NCBI RefSeq assembly: GCF_003031265.1
Contig: NZ_CP019966.1
Location: forward strand, 3,410,001 to 3,474,000
Direction of reading: 5' to 3'
DNA from: Rhodopseudomonas palustris
GTDB taxonomy: Bacteria; Pseudomonadota; Alphaproteobacteria; Rhizobiales; Xanthobacteraceae
Length of the DNA stretch: 64,000 bases
Shown: positions 19,526-29,074 of the stretch, one piece after another
Layout of the letters: the number at the start of each line of letters is the position of its first letter
How positions within the stretch are numbered: the stretch's first letter is position 1
Translations under genes and position numbers: made by a program
The notes under the pieces: model-generated
Database searches by the model: none
Told to the model about the DNA's origin: nothing
What the model saw: only the letters and a program-made list of their open reading frames with translations

Positions 19526-21004
19526 TCAGGCCCACCACTTGGCCGGCGTGAACCGACCGGCGGACTGCTCGATCACCTCGCCGAGCGAGAACAAGGTGTC
19601 CTCGTCGAACGGCCGGCCGATCAGCTGCAGCCCGAGCGGCAGACCTTGCGAGTCGCTGCCCGCCGGAACGGCAATGCCCGGCAGGCCGGCCATGTTCACC
19701 GTCACGGTGAAGATGTCGTTCAGATACATCTCGACCGGATCAGCGCCGCCCTTCTCGCCGATGCCGAATGCCGCCGACGGCGTCGCCGGGGTCAGGATCG
19801 CCGAGACGCCCTGATCGAAGCACTGCTCGAAGTCGCGCTTGATCAGCGTGCGGACCTTCTGGGCTCGCAGATAGTAAGCGTCGTAATAGCCGGCCGACAG
19901 CACGTAGGTGCCGATCATGATGCGGCGCTTCACCTCGGCGCCGAAGCCGGCAGCGCGGGTGTTCTCGTACATCTCGATGATGTTGCGGCCATTGACGCGC
20001 GCGCCGTAGCGGACGCCGTCATAGCGCGCGAGGTTCGACGAGGCCTCCGCCGGCGCCACGATATAATAGGCCGGTAGCGCGTATTTGGTGTGCGGCAGCG
20101 ACACCTCGACGAGTTCAGCGCCCGCGGCCTTCAGCCACTCGGCGCCCTGGCTCCACAGTTTCTCGATCTCGGCCGGCATGCCGTCGAGCCGATACTCCTT
20201 CGGGATGCCGATCTTCATGCCCTTCACCGAGCCGCCGACCGCGGCCTCGTAATTGGGCACAGGCCGATCGACCGAGGTGGTGTCCTTCGGATCATGACCG
20301 GCCATCGAGCGCAGCAGGATCGCGCTGTCGCGCACCGTGCGCGCGATCGGGCCGGCCTGGTCCAGTGAGGACGCGAACGCGACGATACCCCAGCGCGAGC
20401 AGCGGCCATAGGTCGGCTTGATGCCGACCGTGCCGGTGAACGCGGCCGGCTGCCGGATCGAGCCGCCGGTGTCAGTCGCGGTGGCGCCGAGGCACAAGCC
20501 GGCCGCAACGGCGGCCGCCGAGCCGCCGGACGAACCACCCGGCACCAGCTTGGCGTCGGAGCCGGCACGGCGCCATGGATTGATCACGGGGCCGAAGCAA
20601 GAGGTCTCGTTCGACGAGCCCATCGCGAACTCGTCGTTGTTGAGCTTGCCGAGCAGCACCGCGCCGTCACGCCACAGCTGCGTCGTCACCGTCGACTCGT
20701 AGGTCGGCTTGAAGTCGCCGAGGATCTTGGAACACGCGGTGGTGCGTTCGCCCTTGGTGGCGAACAGATCCTTGATGCCAAGCGGGAGGCCCGCCAGCGG
20801 CCCGCCCTCGCCCTTGGCGATCTGCGCGTCCGCGGCCTTCGCCATTTGCCGCGCCTGGTCCGGCGTCTCCAGCACATAGGCATTGAGCACGCGCGCGGCT
20901 TCGATCGCCGCGAGGTGGGCATCGGTGAGCTCGACCGCGGTGAAGGATTTGTTTGCGAGGCCATCGCGGGCCTCGGCCAGCGTCAGCGAAGTCAGGTTGG
21001 TCAT
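19526..21004 (-). CDS. gatA: Asp-tRNA(Asn)/Glu-tRNA(Gln) amidotransferase subunit A
   Basis: GatA is the glutaminase/amidase subunit that supplies ammonia to GatB. The 492-residue product has the amidase-signature catalytic set: Lys78 ([10 protein letters not shown]), cis-Ser158 in [15 protein letters not shown], and nucleophile Ser182 in [11 protein letters not shown], with the 24-residue spacing known in the family. The C terminus ends in TPAKWWA. It is on the same strand as gatC, but a small gene and an opposite-strand toxin-antitoxin pair sit between them, so gatA needs its own promoter. Confidence 0.97.
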   Translation of the reverse strand: MTNLTSLTLAEARDGLANKSFTAVELTDAHLAAIEAARVLNAYVLETPDQARQMAKAADAQIAKGEGGPLAGLPLGIKDLFATKGERTTACSKILGDFKPTYESTVTTQLWRDGAVLLGKLNNDEFAMGSSNETSCFGPVINPWRRAGSDAKLVPGGSSGGSAAAVAAGLCLGATATDTGGSIRQPAAFTGTVGIKPTYGRCSRWGIVAFASSLDQAGPIARTVRDSAILLRSMAGHDPKDTTSVDRPVPNYEAAVGGSVKGMKIGIPKEYRLDGMPAEIEKLWSQGAEWLKAAGAELVEVSLPHTKYALPAYYIVAPAEASSNLARYDGVRYGARVNGRNIIEMYENTRAAGFGAEVKRRIMIGTYVLSAGYYDAYYLRAQKVRTLIKRDFEQCFDQGVSAILTPATPSAAFGIGEKGGADPVEMYLNDIFTVTVNMAGLPGIAVPAGSDSQGLPLGLQLIGRPFDEDTLFSLGEVIEQSAGRFTPAKWWA

Positions 21005-21150
21005 GGTTCAGGGCACGCCTGGATAAAAGCCGGCGACAGGCCGGTCACGGGCGCCGCGGATCGTGCGGCTCTGTTGCTGCGCTGGCTAGCACAGCGCCTC
21101 CGGGAAATGAAGCGATTGCACCGATTTGCCCGCCAGTTACAGTCGGACCA

Positions 21151-21183
21151 TTGACGACAAGATTATTGTAGTTACATAATTCA
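21151..21183 (+). promoter_or_regulatory. brnTA promoter with overlapping operator-like palindrome
   Basis: TTGACG (21151-21156) and CATAAT (21175-21180) form a strong sigma-70-type pair with an 18-base spacer; TACATA with a 16-base spacer also fits. The imperfect palindrome ATTATTGTA-GT-TACATAAT at 21162-21180 overlaps the -10 and would suit BrnA autorepression. The brnT ATG is at 21184, where transcription should start, and no Shine-Dalgarno is present, implying a leaderless mRNA. Confidence 0.6.
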
Positions 21184-21465
21184 ATGGCGATCACGTTTGA
21201 TCCGGCAAAGCGGGACGTCACCCTGCGGGAACGCGGGATCGACTTCGCCATCGATGCAGCGAAGGTGTTTGCCGGAGACTCGGCCACTTTCGACAGCGAA
21301 CAGAAAGGGCATGGCGAGCTACGGCAGATCACCGCAGGATGGCTGAATGGACGACCTGTGATGATGGTCTGGACTGCTCGCGGAGAAGACCAACACATCA
21401 TTTCGATGAGGTACTGCCATGCCGGAGAAGCGCAAAAGCTCCGCCAGCGATTCAAGCAGACGTAA
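21184..21465 (+). CDS. brnT: BrnT family type II toxin (ribonuclease)
   Basis: The 93-residue protein has the BrnT layout: ITFDPAKRDVTLRERGIDFAIDAAKVF at the start, a beta-rich middle (RQITAGWLNGRPVMMVWTARG), and the C-terminal IISMRYCHAGEAQKLRQRF that matches the family RxIS-R-A---E---Y/F element. BrnT is a RelE-fold ribonuclease that slows translation under stress and is neutralised by BrnA. The antitoxin frame overlaps the toxin end by 47 bases, the usual toxin-first order. The pair lies on the opposite strand between gatC and gatA. Confidence 0.9.
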   Translation: MAITFDPAKRDVTLRERGIDFAIDAAKVFAGDSATFDSEQKGHGELRQITAGWLNGRPVMMVWTARGEDQHIISMRYCHAGEAQKLRQRFKQT

Positions 21466-21706
21466 GCCTTGGATCGACCCCGACGATGCACCGGAATTGA
21501 CCGATGAAATGCTTGATCGTGCGGAGTATCGGATCGACGGCAAGGTCGTTCGTCGGGGCCGGCCGCCGCTGGGGGCGCAGCCGAAAAGCTCGGTGACGCT
21601 GCGGCTGGACGCCGACGTCCTGGACGCTTATCGCGCCCTGGGTCGCGGCTGGCAGTCGCAGATCAACGCCGACCTGCGCCGAGTGCGGAAGCTGAAGAAG
21701 GCCTGA
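21419..21706 (+). CDS. brnA: BrnA family antitoxin
   Basis: The 95-residue protein has a charged N-terminal half (ending TDEMLDRAEYRIDGKVVRRGRPP) and a C-terminal ribbon-helix-helix-like part, SVTLRLDADVLDAYRALGRGWQSQINADLRRV, matching BrnA/COG3514 antitoxins. BrnA neutralises BrnT and represses the operon through this DNA-binding part. The ATG lies inside the brnT frame. It ends only three bases before the stop of the convergent small gene, so there is no room for a terminator between them. Confidence 0.9.
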   Translation: MPEKRKSSASDSSRRKPWIDPDDAPELTDEMLDRAEYRIDGKVVRRGRPPLGAQPKSSVTLRLDADVLDAYRALGRGWQSQINADLRRVRKLKKA

Positions 21707-21709
21707 GGC

Positions 21710-21916
21710 CTACTTATTGACCGGGCTGCAGAAGAACGGCGACAGCGTCTTGTCGTTCTCGGGCGCATCGCGGCGAGCCTTATCGGCGGCCTGCAACTGG
21801 TCGAGCACCGCATCCATCGCCTTATCGGCATCGACGACCTTGCCCTGCCGGCCCATCGCGTCGAGGTAGTCCAGATAGGCTTGGTAGGCCTTCTCGTCGT
21901 CGCACAGCAGGCACAT
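21710..21916 (-). CDS. small conserved protein of unknown function
   Basis: A 68-residue protein, MCLLCDDEKAYQAYLDYLDAMGRQ at the start and ENDKTLSPFFCSPVNK at the end. The CxxC near the N terminus and a third Cys near the C terminus could bind a metal; the middle is an amphipathic Ala/Asp/Lys-rich helix. I recall similar short proteins next to gatC in related genomes but know no function. It starts 11 bases beyond the gatC stop, suggesting it is cotranscribed as the gene after gatC. Confidence 0.75.
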   Translation of the reverse strand: MCLLCDDEKAYQAYLDYLDAMGRQGKVVDADKAMDAVLDQLQAADKARRDAPENDKTLSPFFCSPVNK

Positions 21917-21927
21917 CGGCGTGTCCT

Positions 21928-23381
<1,454 letters not shown>

Positions 23382-23539
23382 GATCAGGCTCTCGCGATTG
23401 TAGGGGGAAGCGGCGCAGCCTCGTTGCCCGCCGAGGCCCTTTTACACGCCGCCTCGTGGCTCCGCTATGGCGCCCCGCCCTCCTCACGACGAACCAATGG
23501 ATGTTTTGGCAAGTCGACCGCGCGTGCTATGCGGGCGTC

Positions 23540-24022
23540 ATGCCTGCCCTGATCCTTCCTCTGATCGAAGCCGCCGCGCATTGGCCGGCCCGCGGTGGCC
23601 TGCTCGGCCTCGACCTCGGCACCAAGACAATCGGCGTCGCCGCGTCCGATCCGGACCGCAAGCTCGCCACCGGCGTCGAGACCATCGCCCGCAAGGCGTT
23701 CACCGCCGATGCCGCCCGGCTGCTGGCGCTGGCGGCCGAACGCACCGCCTGCGGCTTCGTGCTCGGCCTGCCCCTCAACATGGACGGCAGCGAGGGCCCG
23801 CGCGCGCAGTCGACCCGCGCCTTCGCGCGCAGTCTCGCTCGGCTCACCGAACTGCCGATCGGGCTGTGGGACGAGCGACTGTCGACCGCCGCGGTCGAGC
23901 GCGAGCTGATTGCCAACGATGTCAGCCGGGCGAAACGGGCCAAGGTCATTGACGAGCACGCGGCGATCTTCATCCTGCAGGGCGCGCTCGACCGGCTCGC
24001 GGCGCTACGCCGGGCCGAGTGA
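23540..24022 (+). CDS. ruvX: Holliday junction resolvase-like / pre-16S rRNA nuclease YqgF
   Basis: A 160-residue RNase H-fold protein. LLGLDLGTKTIGVAASDP gives the first catalytic Asp, VLGLPLNMDGSEGPRAQ the second strand region, LWDERLSTAAVERELI the Glu, and IDEHAAIFILQGALD the last Asp. YqgF completes 5' processing of 16S rRNA in Escherichia coli, and resolvase activity has also been proposed. ATG 23540 is chosen because MPALILPLIE leads straight into the fold; the longer upstream frame is not family-like. The YchJ gene follows 21 bases after. Confidence 0.92.
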   Translation: MPALILPLIEAAAHWPARGGLLGLDLGTKTIGVAASDPDRKLATGVETIARKAFTADAARLLALAAERTACGFVLGLPLNMDGSEGPRAQSTRAFARSLARLTELPIGLWDERLSTAAVERELIANDVSRAKRAKVIDEHAAIFILQGALDRLAALRRAE

Positions 24023-24043
24023 GCAGGTAACAGGATCGATGCG

Positions 24044-24430
24044 ATGAATTGCGTGTGCGGCTCGGGAAAAACTTACGACGACTGCTGCGGTCCCCTGCTC
24101 GCCCGCACCCGGCCTGCGGCATCGCCGGAAGCGCTGATGCGGTCGCGCTATGCAGCTTACGCGCTGAAGGATTTCGACTACATCGTCGAGACCACCGATC
24201 CGGAACGGCGCGATCTGTTCGATCACGACGTCAACCGCGCCTGGATGGAGGAGTCCGACTTCCTCGAATTGCGGGTGCTCGGCAGCAGCGAGAAAGGCAG
24301 CCGCGGCACCGTCGAGTTCGTCGCCCGTTTCCGCCGCGGCGGCGGCCCCGAGCAAAGCCATCACGAACGCTCGCAATTTCGCAAAGCCCGCGGCCGCTGG
24401 TACTTCTCGGAAGGCGAAGCGGTCGGTTGA
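24044..24430 (+). CDS. YchJ family (UPF0225) SEC-C motif protein
   Basis: The 128-residue protein opens with a SEC-C zinc motif (CVCGSGKTYDDCCGP at 3-17) followed by SPEALMRSRYAAYALKDFDYIVETTDP, the diagnostic YchJ sequence, and an NTF2-like core ending HHERSQFRKARGRWYFSEGE. The function of YchJ is unknown; the zinc motif resembles that of SecA, and protein or RNA contact has been suggested. The tight spacing to ruvX suggests cotranscription. Confidence 0.93.
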   Translation: MNCVCGSGKTYDDCCGPLLARTRPAASPEALMRSRYAAYALKDFDYIVETTDPERRDLFDHDVNRAWMEESDFLELRVLGSSEKGSRGTVEFVARFRRGGGPEQSHHERSQFRKARGRWYFSEGEAVG

Positions 24431-24444
24431 ATGAGTGTCTAGCT

Positions 24445-24534
24445 CCCGTCATCGCGAGGAGCGAAGCGACGAAGCGATCCAGAAACTCATTGCACTAAGC
24501 CTCTGGATTGCTTCGCTTCGCTCGCAATGACGGG
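24445..24534. repeat. interspersed palindromic repeat, copy 1
   Basis: A ~90-base imperfect palindrome beginning CCCGTCATCGCGAGGAGCGA and ending in the near-complement CGCTCGCAATGACGGG, with GCGATCCAG/CTGGATTGC inside and a short less conserved centre. It lies between the convergent YchJ and acyl-CoA dehydrogenase genes. Similar elements are at 30423-30509 and 45579-45663. Confidence 0.8.
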
Positions 24535-24549
24535 ACTGACGCACCCGCC

Positions 24550-26199
24550 TCACATCTCCGGCAGCACGCGCCCCAGCAGACCCTTCGCAATCTCGGTCGG
24601 AATGTCAGCGGCGCCGTAGAGCGTTGCTGGCTCCGCCACCAAACGAGTCCGCGCGAACAGTTCGGCATGCGGCGGGTGAATTTCGTTGAGCGCGGCAGCC
24701 GCAGCAAGCTTCGCCAGCATCTCGACCGCGAGCCGCGCGGTGCGCTCGTTGTCGACCTGCAGCAGCGCCCGGGCGATCAGGCCGGCCGCCGCCGGTCCGC
24801 CGGTGAGCGCCGACGTATCTTGGATCAGCGCCTGTAGCACTTCGGTGCCGGCATCGCTCTCGCGCGACATCGCCCGCAGCACGTCGAGGCACATTACGTT
24901 GCCCGAGCCTTCCCAGATCGCATTGACCGGCGCCTCGCGATAGTGCCGCGCCAGGATGCCGTCCTCGACGTAGCCATTGCCGCCGAGGCACTCCATCGCT
25001 TCATACACGAACGGCGGCGCCGACTTGCAGATCCAGTATTTCACCGCCGGTGTCAGCAGCCGCATATAGGCGGCTTCGAGCGGATCGTTCGGTGCCTCGT
25101 CGAACGCGCGGCACAACCGCATCACCAGCGCCACCGAAGCCTCGACCTGCAGCGCCATGTCGGCGAGAACTGATATCATCAGCGAGTGGTCGGCAAGCCG
25201 CTTCTGAAACACGGTACGATGCCGGGTGTGATGCAGCGCATGAGCGAGCGACGATCGCATCAGGCCGGCGGACGCAGTCGCACAATCCTGCCGCGTCAGC
25301 TGCACCATCTGGATGATAGTGCGGATGCCACGGCCGAGCTCGCCGACCGGCAGCGCGTAGGCGCCGGTGAACTCAACCTCCGACGATGCGTTGGAGCGGT
25401 TGCCGAGCTTGTCCTTCAGCCGCTGAAAACGGATCTCGTTGACCGAACCATCAGGCTGAAACCGCGGCATGAAGAAACAGCTCAGTCCCTCGTCGGCCTG
25501 CGCCAGCACCAGGAAGGCGTCGCACATCGGCGCCGACATGAACCATTTGTGGCCGACGATGCGGTACGCATCGCCATCGCGGAACGCGCGCGTCGCATTG
25601 GTGCGCACATCGGTGCCGCCCTGCTTCTCGGTCATGCCCATGCCGATGCTCATGCCGCGCTTGGCGGTCCATGGCGCGAAGCTTGGATCGTATTGACGGG
25701 TGCCGAGCACCGGCATCACCTGCGCCAGCAGGTCCGGCTGCGAGCCGAGCGCCGCGACCGACGCGCGTGTCATCGTCACAGGACAGAGGTGGCCGGTCTC
25801 GACCTGAGCGGCCATGTAGAACTTCGCGGCGCGCACCACTTCTGACGCATTGCCGGCGGGCTTGCCGTGTGCGTCCCAGGTCGAGTTATGCAGGCCGGCC
25901 TTGAAGCTCTCCGCCATCAGCTCGTGATAGGACGGATGGAATTCGACCTGATCGCGGCGCACGCCCTTGGCGTCGAAGGTCTTCAGCTTCGGGGTGTATT
26001 CGTTGGCGAGACGGCCGCGTTCGGCCATCTCGGTGGTGCCCCACGCCTTGCCGAAGGCTTCGAGCTCGATATGAGCGTTAGCCCCCTGATTGAAAGTGAC
26101 CGCCTCGAGCAGCGGCCGGTCGGCGCCCAACAGGTCGAGGTCCGGAAGCGGCGGCGACTGGTTGAACACCTCGTGGGTGGCGAAGGAAGGCTGCGTCAT
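24550..26199 (-). CDS. AidB-like acyl-CoA dehydrogenase family protein
   Basis: A 549-residue flavoprotein of the acyl-CoA dehydrogenase fold. The N-terminal HEVFNQSPPLPDLDLLGADRPLLEAV and the middle GMSIGMGMTEKQGGTDVRTNATRA, GHKWFMSAPMCDAFLVLAQ and ECLGGNGYVEDGILARHYREAPVNAIWEGSGNVM are typical of the AidB branch (isovaleryl-CoA dehydrogenase-like, linked to alkylation response). AidB binds FAD and DNA and is thought to protect against alkylating agents. AGGACC lies just ahead of ATG 26199. No ada/alkA gene is near, so the DNA link here is only by family. Confidence 0.9.
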   Translation of the reverse strand: MTQPSFATHEVFNQSPPLPDLDLLGADRPLLEAVTFNQGANAHIELEAFGKAWGTTEMAERGRLANEYTPKLKTFDAKGVRRDQVEFHPSYHELMAESFKAGLHNSTWDAHGKPAGNASEVVRAAKFYMAAQVETGHLCPVTMTRASVAALGSQPDLLAQVMPVLGTRQYDPSFAPWTAKRGMSIGMGMTEKQGGTDVRTNATRAFRDGDAYRIVGHKWFMSAPMCDAFLVLAQADEGLSCFFMPRFQPDGSVNEIRFQRLKDKLGNRSNASSEVEFTGAYALPVGELGRGIRTIIQMVQLTRQDCATASAGLMRSSLAHALHHTRHRTVFQKRLADHSLMISVLADMALQVEASVALVMRLCRAFDEAPNDPLEAAYMRLLTPAVKYWICKSAPPFVYEAMECLGGNGYVEDGILARHYREAPVNAIWEGSGNVMCLDVLRAMSRESDAGTEVLQALIQDTSALTGGPAAAGLIARALLQVDNERTARLAVEMLAKLAAAAALNEIHPPHAELFARTRLVAEPATLYGAADIPTEIAKGLLGRVLPEM

Positions 26200-26277
26200 G
26201 GCGGTCCTGGAACGATGCGGATTCGCGCGCATGTTACGCAGAAAACCGCCCCGAGGACACGGCGGATCGCCGCGCCC

Positions 26278-27909
26278 TCACTTCATTCGTTCACGCGCCG
26301 CCTTGAAGCCGGTGACGAACCGCGCCAGCGTATGGGAAGTCGCGCCGCGCGGCAGCATCACTTCGATCAGTGAGAATACCCCGCGCCGCTCGACCGCGCG
26401 CTGCAGCGCCGCGGCGAGTTCGGCGCGCGTCGTGACCCGCTCGCCGAAGCCGCCGATCGAATGCGCGATATCGGCGAAATGCCAGTCGTCGAGGTCGTTG
26501 AACTTCGATTCCGGCTGGAACACCCGTAGCATTTCCCAGCTGCAATTGTTGAACAGCACCACGATCGGATCGAGGCCGTAGCGCTTGCAGTTGCCAAGCT
26601 CCCAGCCGGTCATCTGGAACGCACCGTCGCCGACCAGCACCAGCGGCCGCAGGCCGGTCGCGGCAACGCCGATACCAGCGGGCACGCCGAACCCCATGCC
26701 CGCGTAGTATCCCGGGGCCGCCAGCGCGGTATTGTCGATCTCCATGGCGGTGAACAGGCAATCGCCGATATCGGCGGTCATCGGCATCTTGCCGTGGCGG
26801 TCAAACAGATCGTTGATCGCGGTGGCGATGTCCGATGGCGCGATCGGCGATGCGTCGAGGGTCAGCCCCCGGGGATAGGACATCCCCTTCCCGACATTGC
26901 GCGGCCGCGGCGGATGCTGCGAGGCGTGGGCGTCGAGACCGGCGATCAGGTCAGCCAGCGGAAGATCGCGATAGACGTGGTGGCCGATCTGCACCTCGCG
27001 TCCGGTCGCCAGCACGGTGCGGCGCGGATCGGTCATATTCGAGGACAGCGCGAAATTGGTGTCCGACAGGATGACGCCGAACATCAGCACCAGGTCGGCG
27101 CTCTCGACCAGGGCCGACAAGTCCGGATCGCCGGCGGCGCCAAGATAGGTGCCGGCCACGACGTCGTCGGCACCCTCCAGCAGGCCGCGGCCCATGAATG
27201 TCGTCACCACCGGGAGGCCGAGCTTGCGGGCCAGCGCGGCGACTTGCTGCTCGACGCCGTAGCGGCGGATTTCGACGTCCACCACCATCACCGGCGACTT
27301 CGCCTTGGCGATCCGATCCAGGATTTCTTGCGCGCATTCGTCCCGCGCTCCGGCGTCGGCTTCGCGCCGCGGCAGCTTCGGCACCGGGTCGACCTTGGCG
27401 TCGACCATGTCGCGCGGAAACTCGATGTACACCGGCAGCGACAATTCGAGTGCGCTCCGCAGCACCCGCGCGATCTCGGCCGGCGCGGTCGCCGGATCGC
27501 TCAGCACGGCCTGATCGCAGGTGACTTCCTTGAATACCGCAAGTTGGGAATCGACGGTGCGGACCTGGTGATGCAGCAGATAACCGCTCGTGCGTTCGCG
27601 CGCGCCGGGCGCACCGGCGATCACCACCACCGGCGAGCGCTCCGCATAGGCGCCGGCGATCGAGTTGACGAGGTTGAACGCGCCGGCCCCGTAGGTCACC
27701 ACCGCGACGCCGATGCTGCCGCGATAGCGCGACGCCGCATCGGCCGCAAAGCCGACCGCCGGCTCGTGGCTCATCGTGAAATACGGCAGCGTGCCGCTTT
27801 CCTCGATCACCTTGAAAAACGGCAGCACGAAATCGCCGGGGATGCCGAAGATCTCCCGGGCACCGTGATCCTTGAGGGCGTCGAGCAGCGCGGTCGCAAG
27901 CGTCGGCAT
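26278..27909 (-). CDS. ipdC: phenylpyruvate / indole-3-pyruvate decarboxylase (ThDP enzyme)
   Basis: The 543-residue protein is very close in layout and wording to the Azospirillum IpdC/phenylpyruvate decarboxylase: MPTLATALLDALKDHGAREIFGIPGDFVLPFFKV at the start, the ThDP-activating Glu49 in SHEPAVGFAADAA, and the diphosphate motif beginning GDGAFQMTGWELGN at 427-440 and closing with NNCSWEMLR. It decarboxylates aromatic 2-oxo acids to aldehydes, giving phenylacetaldehyde or indole-3-acetaldehyde, a route to phenylacetate or auxin. AGGAG precedes ATG 27909. Which substrate is preferred cannot be read here. Transcribed divergently from pyrB. Confidence 0.88.
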   Translation of the reverse strand: MPTLATALLDALKDHGAREIFGIPGDFVLPFFKVIEESGTLPYFTMSHEPAVGFAADAASRYRGSIGVAVVTYGAGAFNLVNSIAGAYAERSPVVVIAGAPGARERTSGYLLHHQVRTVDSQLAVFKEVTCDQAVLSDPATAPAEIARVLRSALELSLPVYIEFPRDMVDAKVDPVPKLPRREADAGARDECAQEILDRIAKAKSPVMVVDVEIRRYGVEQQVAALARKLGLPVVTTFMGRGLLEGADDVVAGTYLGAAGDPDLSALVESADLVLMFGVILSDTNFALSSNMTDPRRTVLATGREVQIGHHVYRDLPLADLIAGLDAHASQHPPRPRNVGKGMSYPRGLTLDASPIAPSDIATAINDLFDRHGKMPMTADIGDCLFTAMEIDNTALAAPGYYAGMGFGVPAGIGVAATGLRPLVLVGDGAFQMTGWELGNCKRYGLDPIVVLFNNCSWEMLRVFQPESKFNDLDDWHFADIAHSIGGFGERVTTRAELAAALQRAVERRGVFSLIEVMLPRGATSHTLARFVTGFKAARERMK

Positions 27910-28101
27910 GGGAGCTCCTGACTGGGCACGGAAAGCGCCGGACCGCTTTACCAGAGCTTCCGACTTTCGACCAACCGCACGCCAGTGTGACACGCTGCAA
28001 GGCCGAAATGCCGGCTGTTCCACAACGCCGGGGGATTATTCCGCGCGGCGCCCCGTTGGCGCTTGCCCGGCTTTCCAACTCTCCCTATAGCTCTTGCTTT
28101 A

Positions 28102-29055
28102 ATGACCCCCGCCCCAAAATCGACTTTCGTCCTCGGTCACCGGCATCTGCTGGGAATCGAAGGGCTTTCCGCCGCCGACATTTCCGGCCTGCTCGACCTC
28201 TCCGAGGAGTATGTCGAGCTCAACCGGCAGGTCGACAAAAAGCGCACCAGTTTGCGCGGCCGCACCCAGGTCAATCTGTTCTTCGAGGCCTCGACCCGGA
28301 CGCAGTCGTCGTTCGAGATCGCCGGCAAGCGCCTCGGCGCCGACGTGATGAACATGAGCGTGTCATCATCGTCGATGCGCAAGGGCGAGACCCTGATGGA
28401 CACCGCGGTGACGCTGAACGCGATGCACCCGGACATCCTGGTGGTCCGGCATCACGCCTCAGGCGCCGTGGAACTGCTGGCCCGCAAGGTCGACGGCTCG
28501 GTGATCAACGCTGGCGACGGCGCCCATGAGCATCCGACCCAGGCGCTGCTCGACGCGCTGACGATCCGCCGCAACAAGGGCCGACTCGAAGGGCTGGTGG
28601 TGGCGATCTGCGGTGACGTGATGCATTCGCGCGTCGCCCGCTCCAACATTCTGCTGCTGAACACCATGGGCGCCCGCGTCCGCGTCGTTGCGCCTTCCAC
28701 GCTGCTGCCCGCGGGCATCGAACGGATGGGCGTCGAGGTGGCGCGCGACATGCGCGAAGGGCTCGACGGCGCCGACATCGTGATGATGCTGCGGCTGCAG
28801 CGCGAGCGCATGAACGGCTCGTTCGTGCCCTCCTCGGCCGAGTACTTCAACTATTTCGGGCTCGACCAGAAGAAGCTGTCCTACGCCAAGCCGGACGCGC
28901 TGGTGATGCACCCGGGCCCGATGAACCGCGGCGTCGAGATCGACTCGATCGTCGCCGACGGCGCCCAGTCGGTGATCCGCGAACAAGTTGAAATGGGCGT
29001 GGCGGTGCGTATGGCGGTGCTCGAAGCGCTCGCCCGCAACCTGCCGAACGCCTGA
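28102..29055 (+). CDS. pyrB: aspartate carbamoyltransferase catalytic subunit
   Basis: PyrB joins carbamoyl phosphate and aspartate in pyrimidine synthesis. The 317-residue product has the carbamoyl-phosphate motif STRTQ at 64-68 ([12 protein letters not shown]), HPTQALLD from His144, and [12 protein letters not shown], MxxLR-type MLRLQRERM for aspartate. [23 protein letters not shown] from ATG 28102 is the normal beginning; the frame is open 13 codons further up. No pyrI regulatory subunit is present. The dihydroorotase-like gene begins 19 bases after, as in bacteria with the PyrB-PyrC' dodecamer type of enzyme. Confidence 0.97.
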
Positions 29056-29074
29056 TGCCGGAACGGGAAACAAC

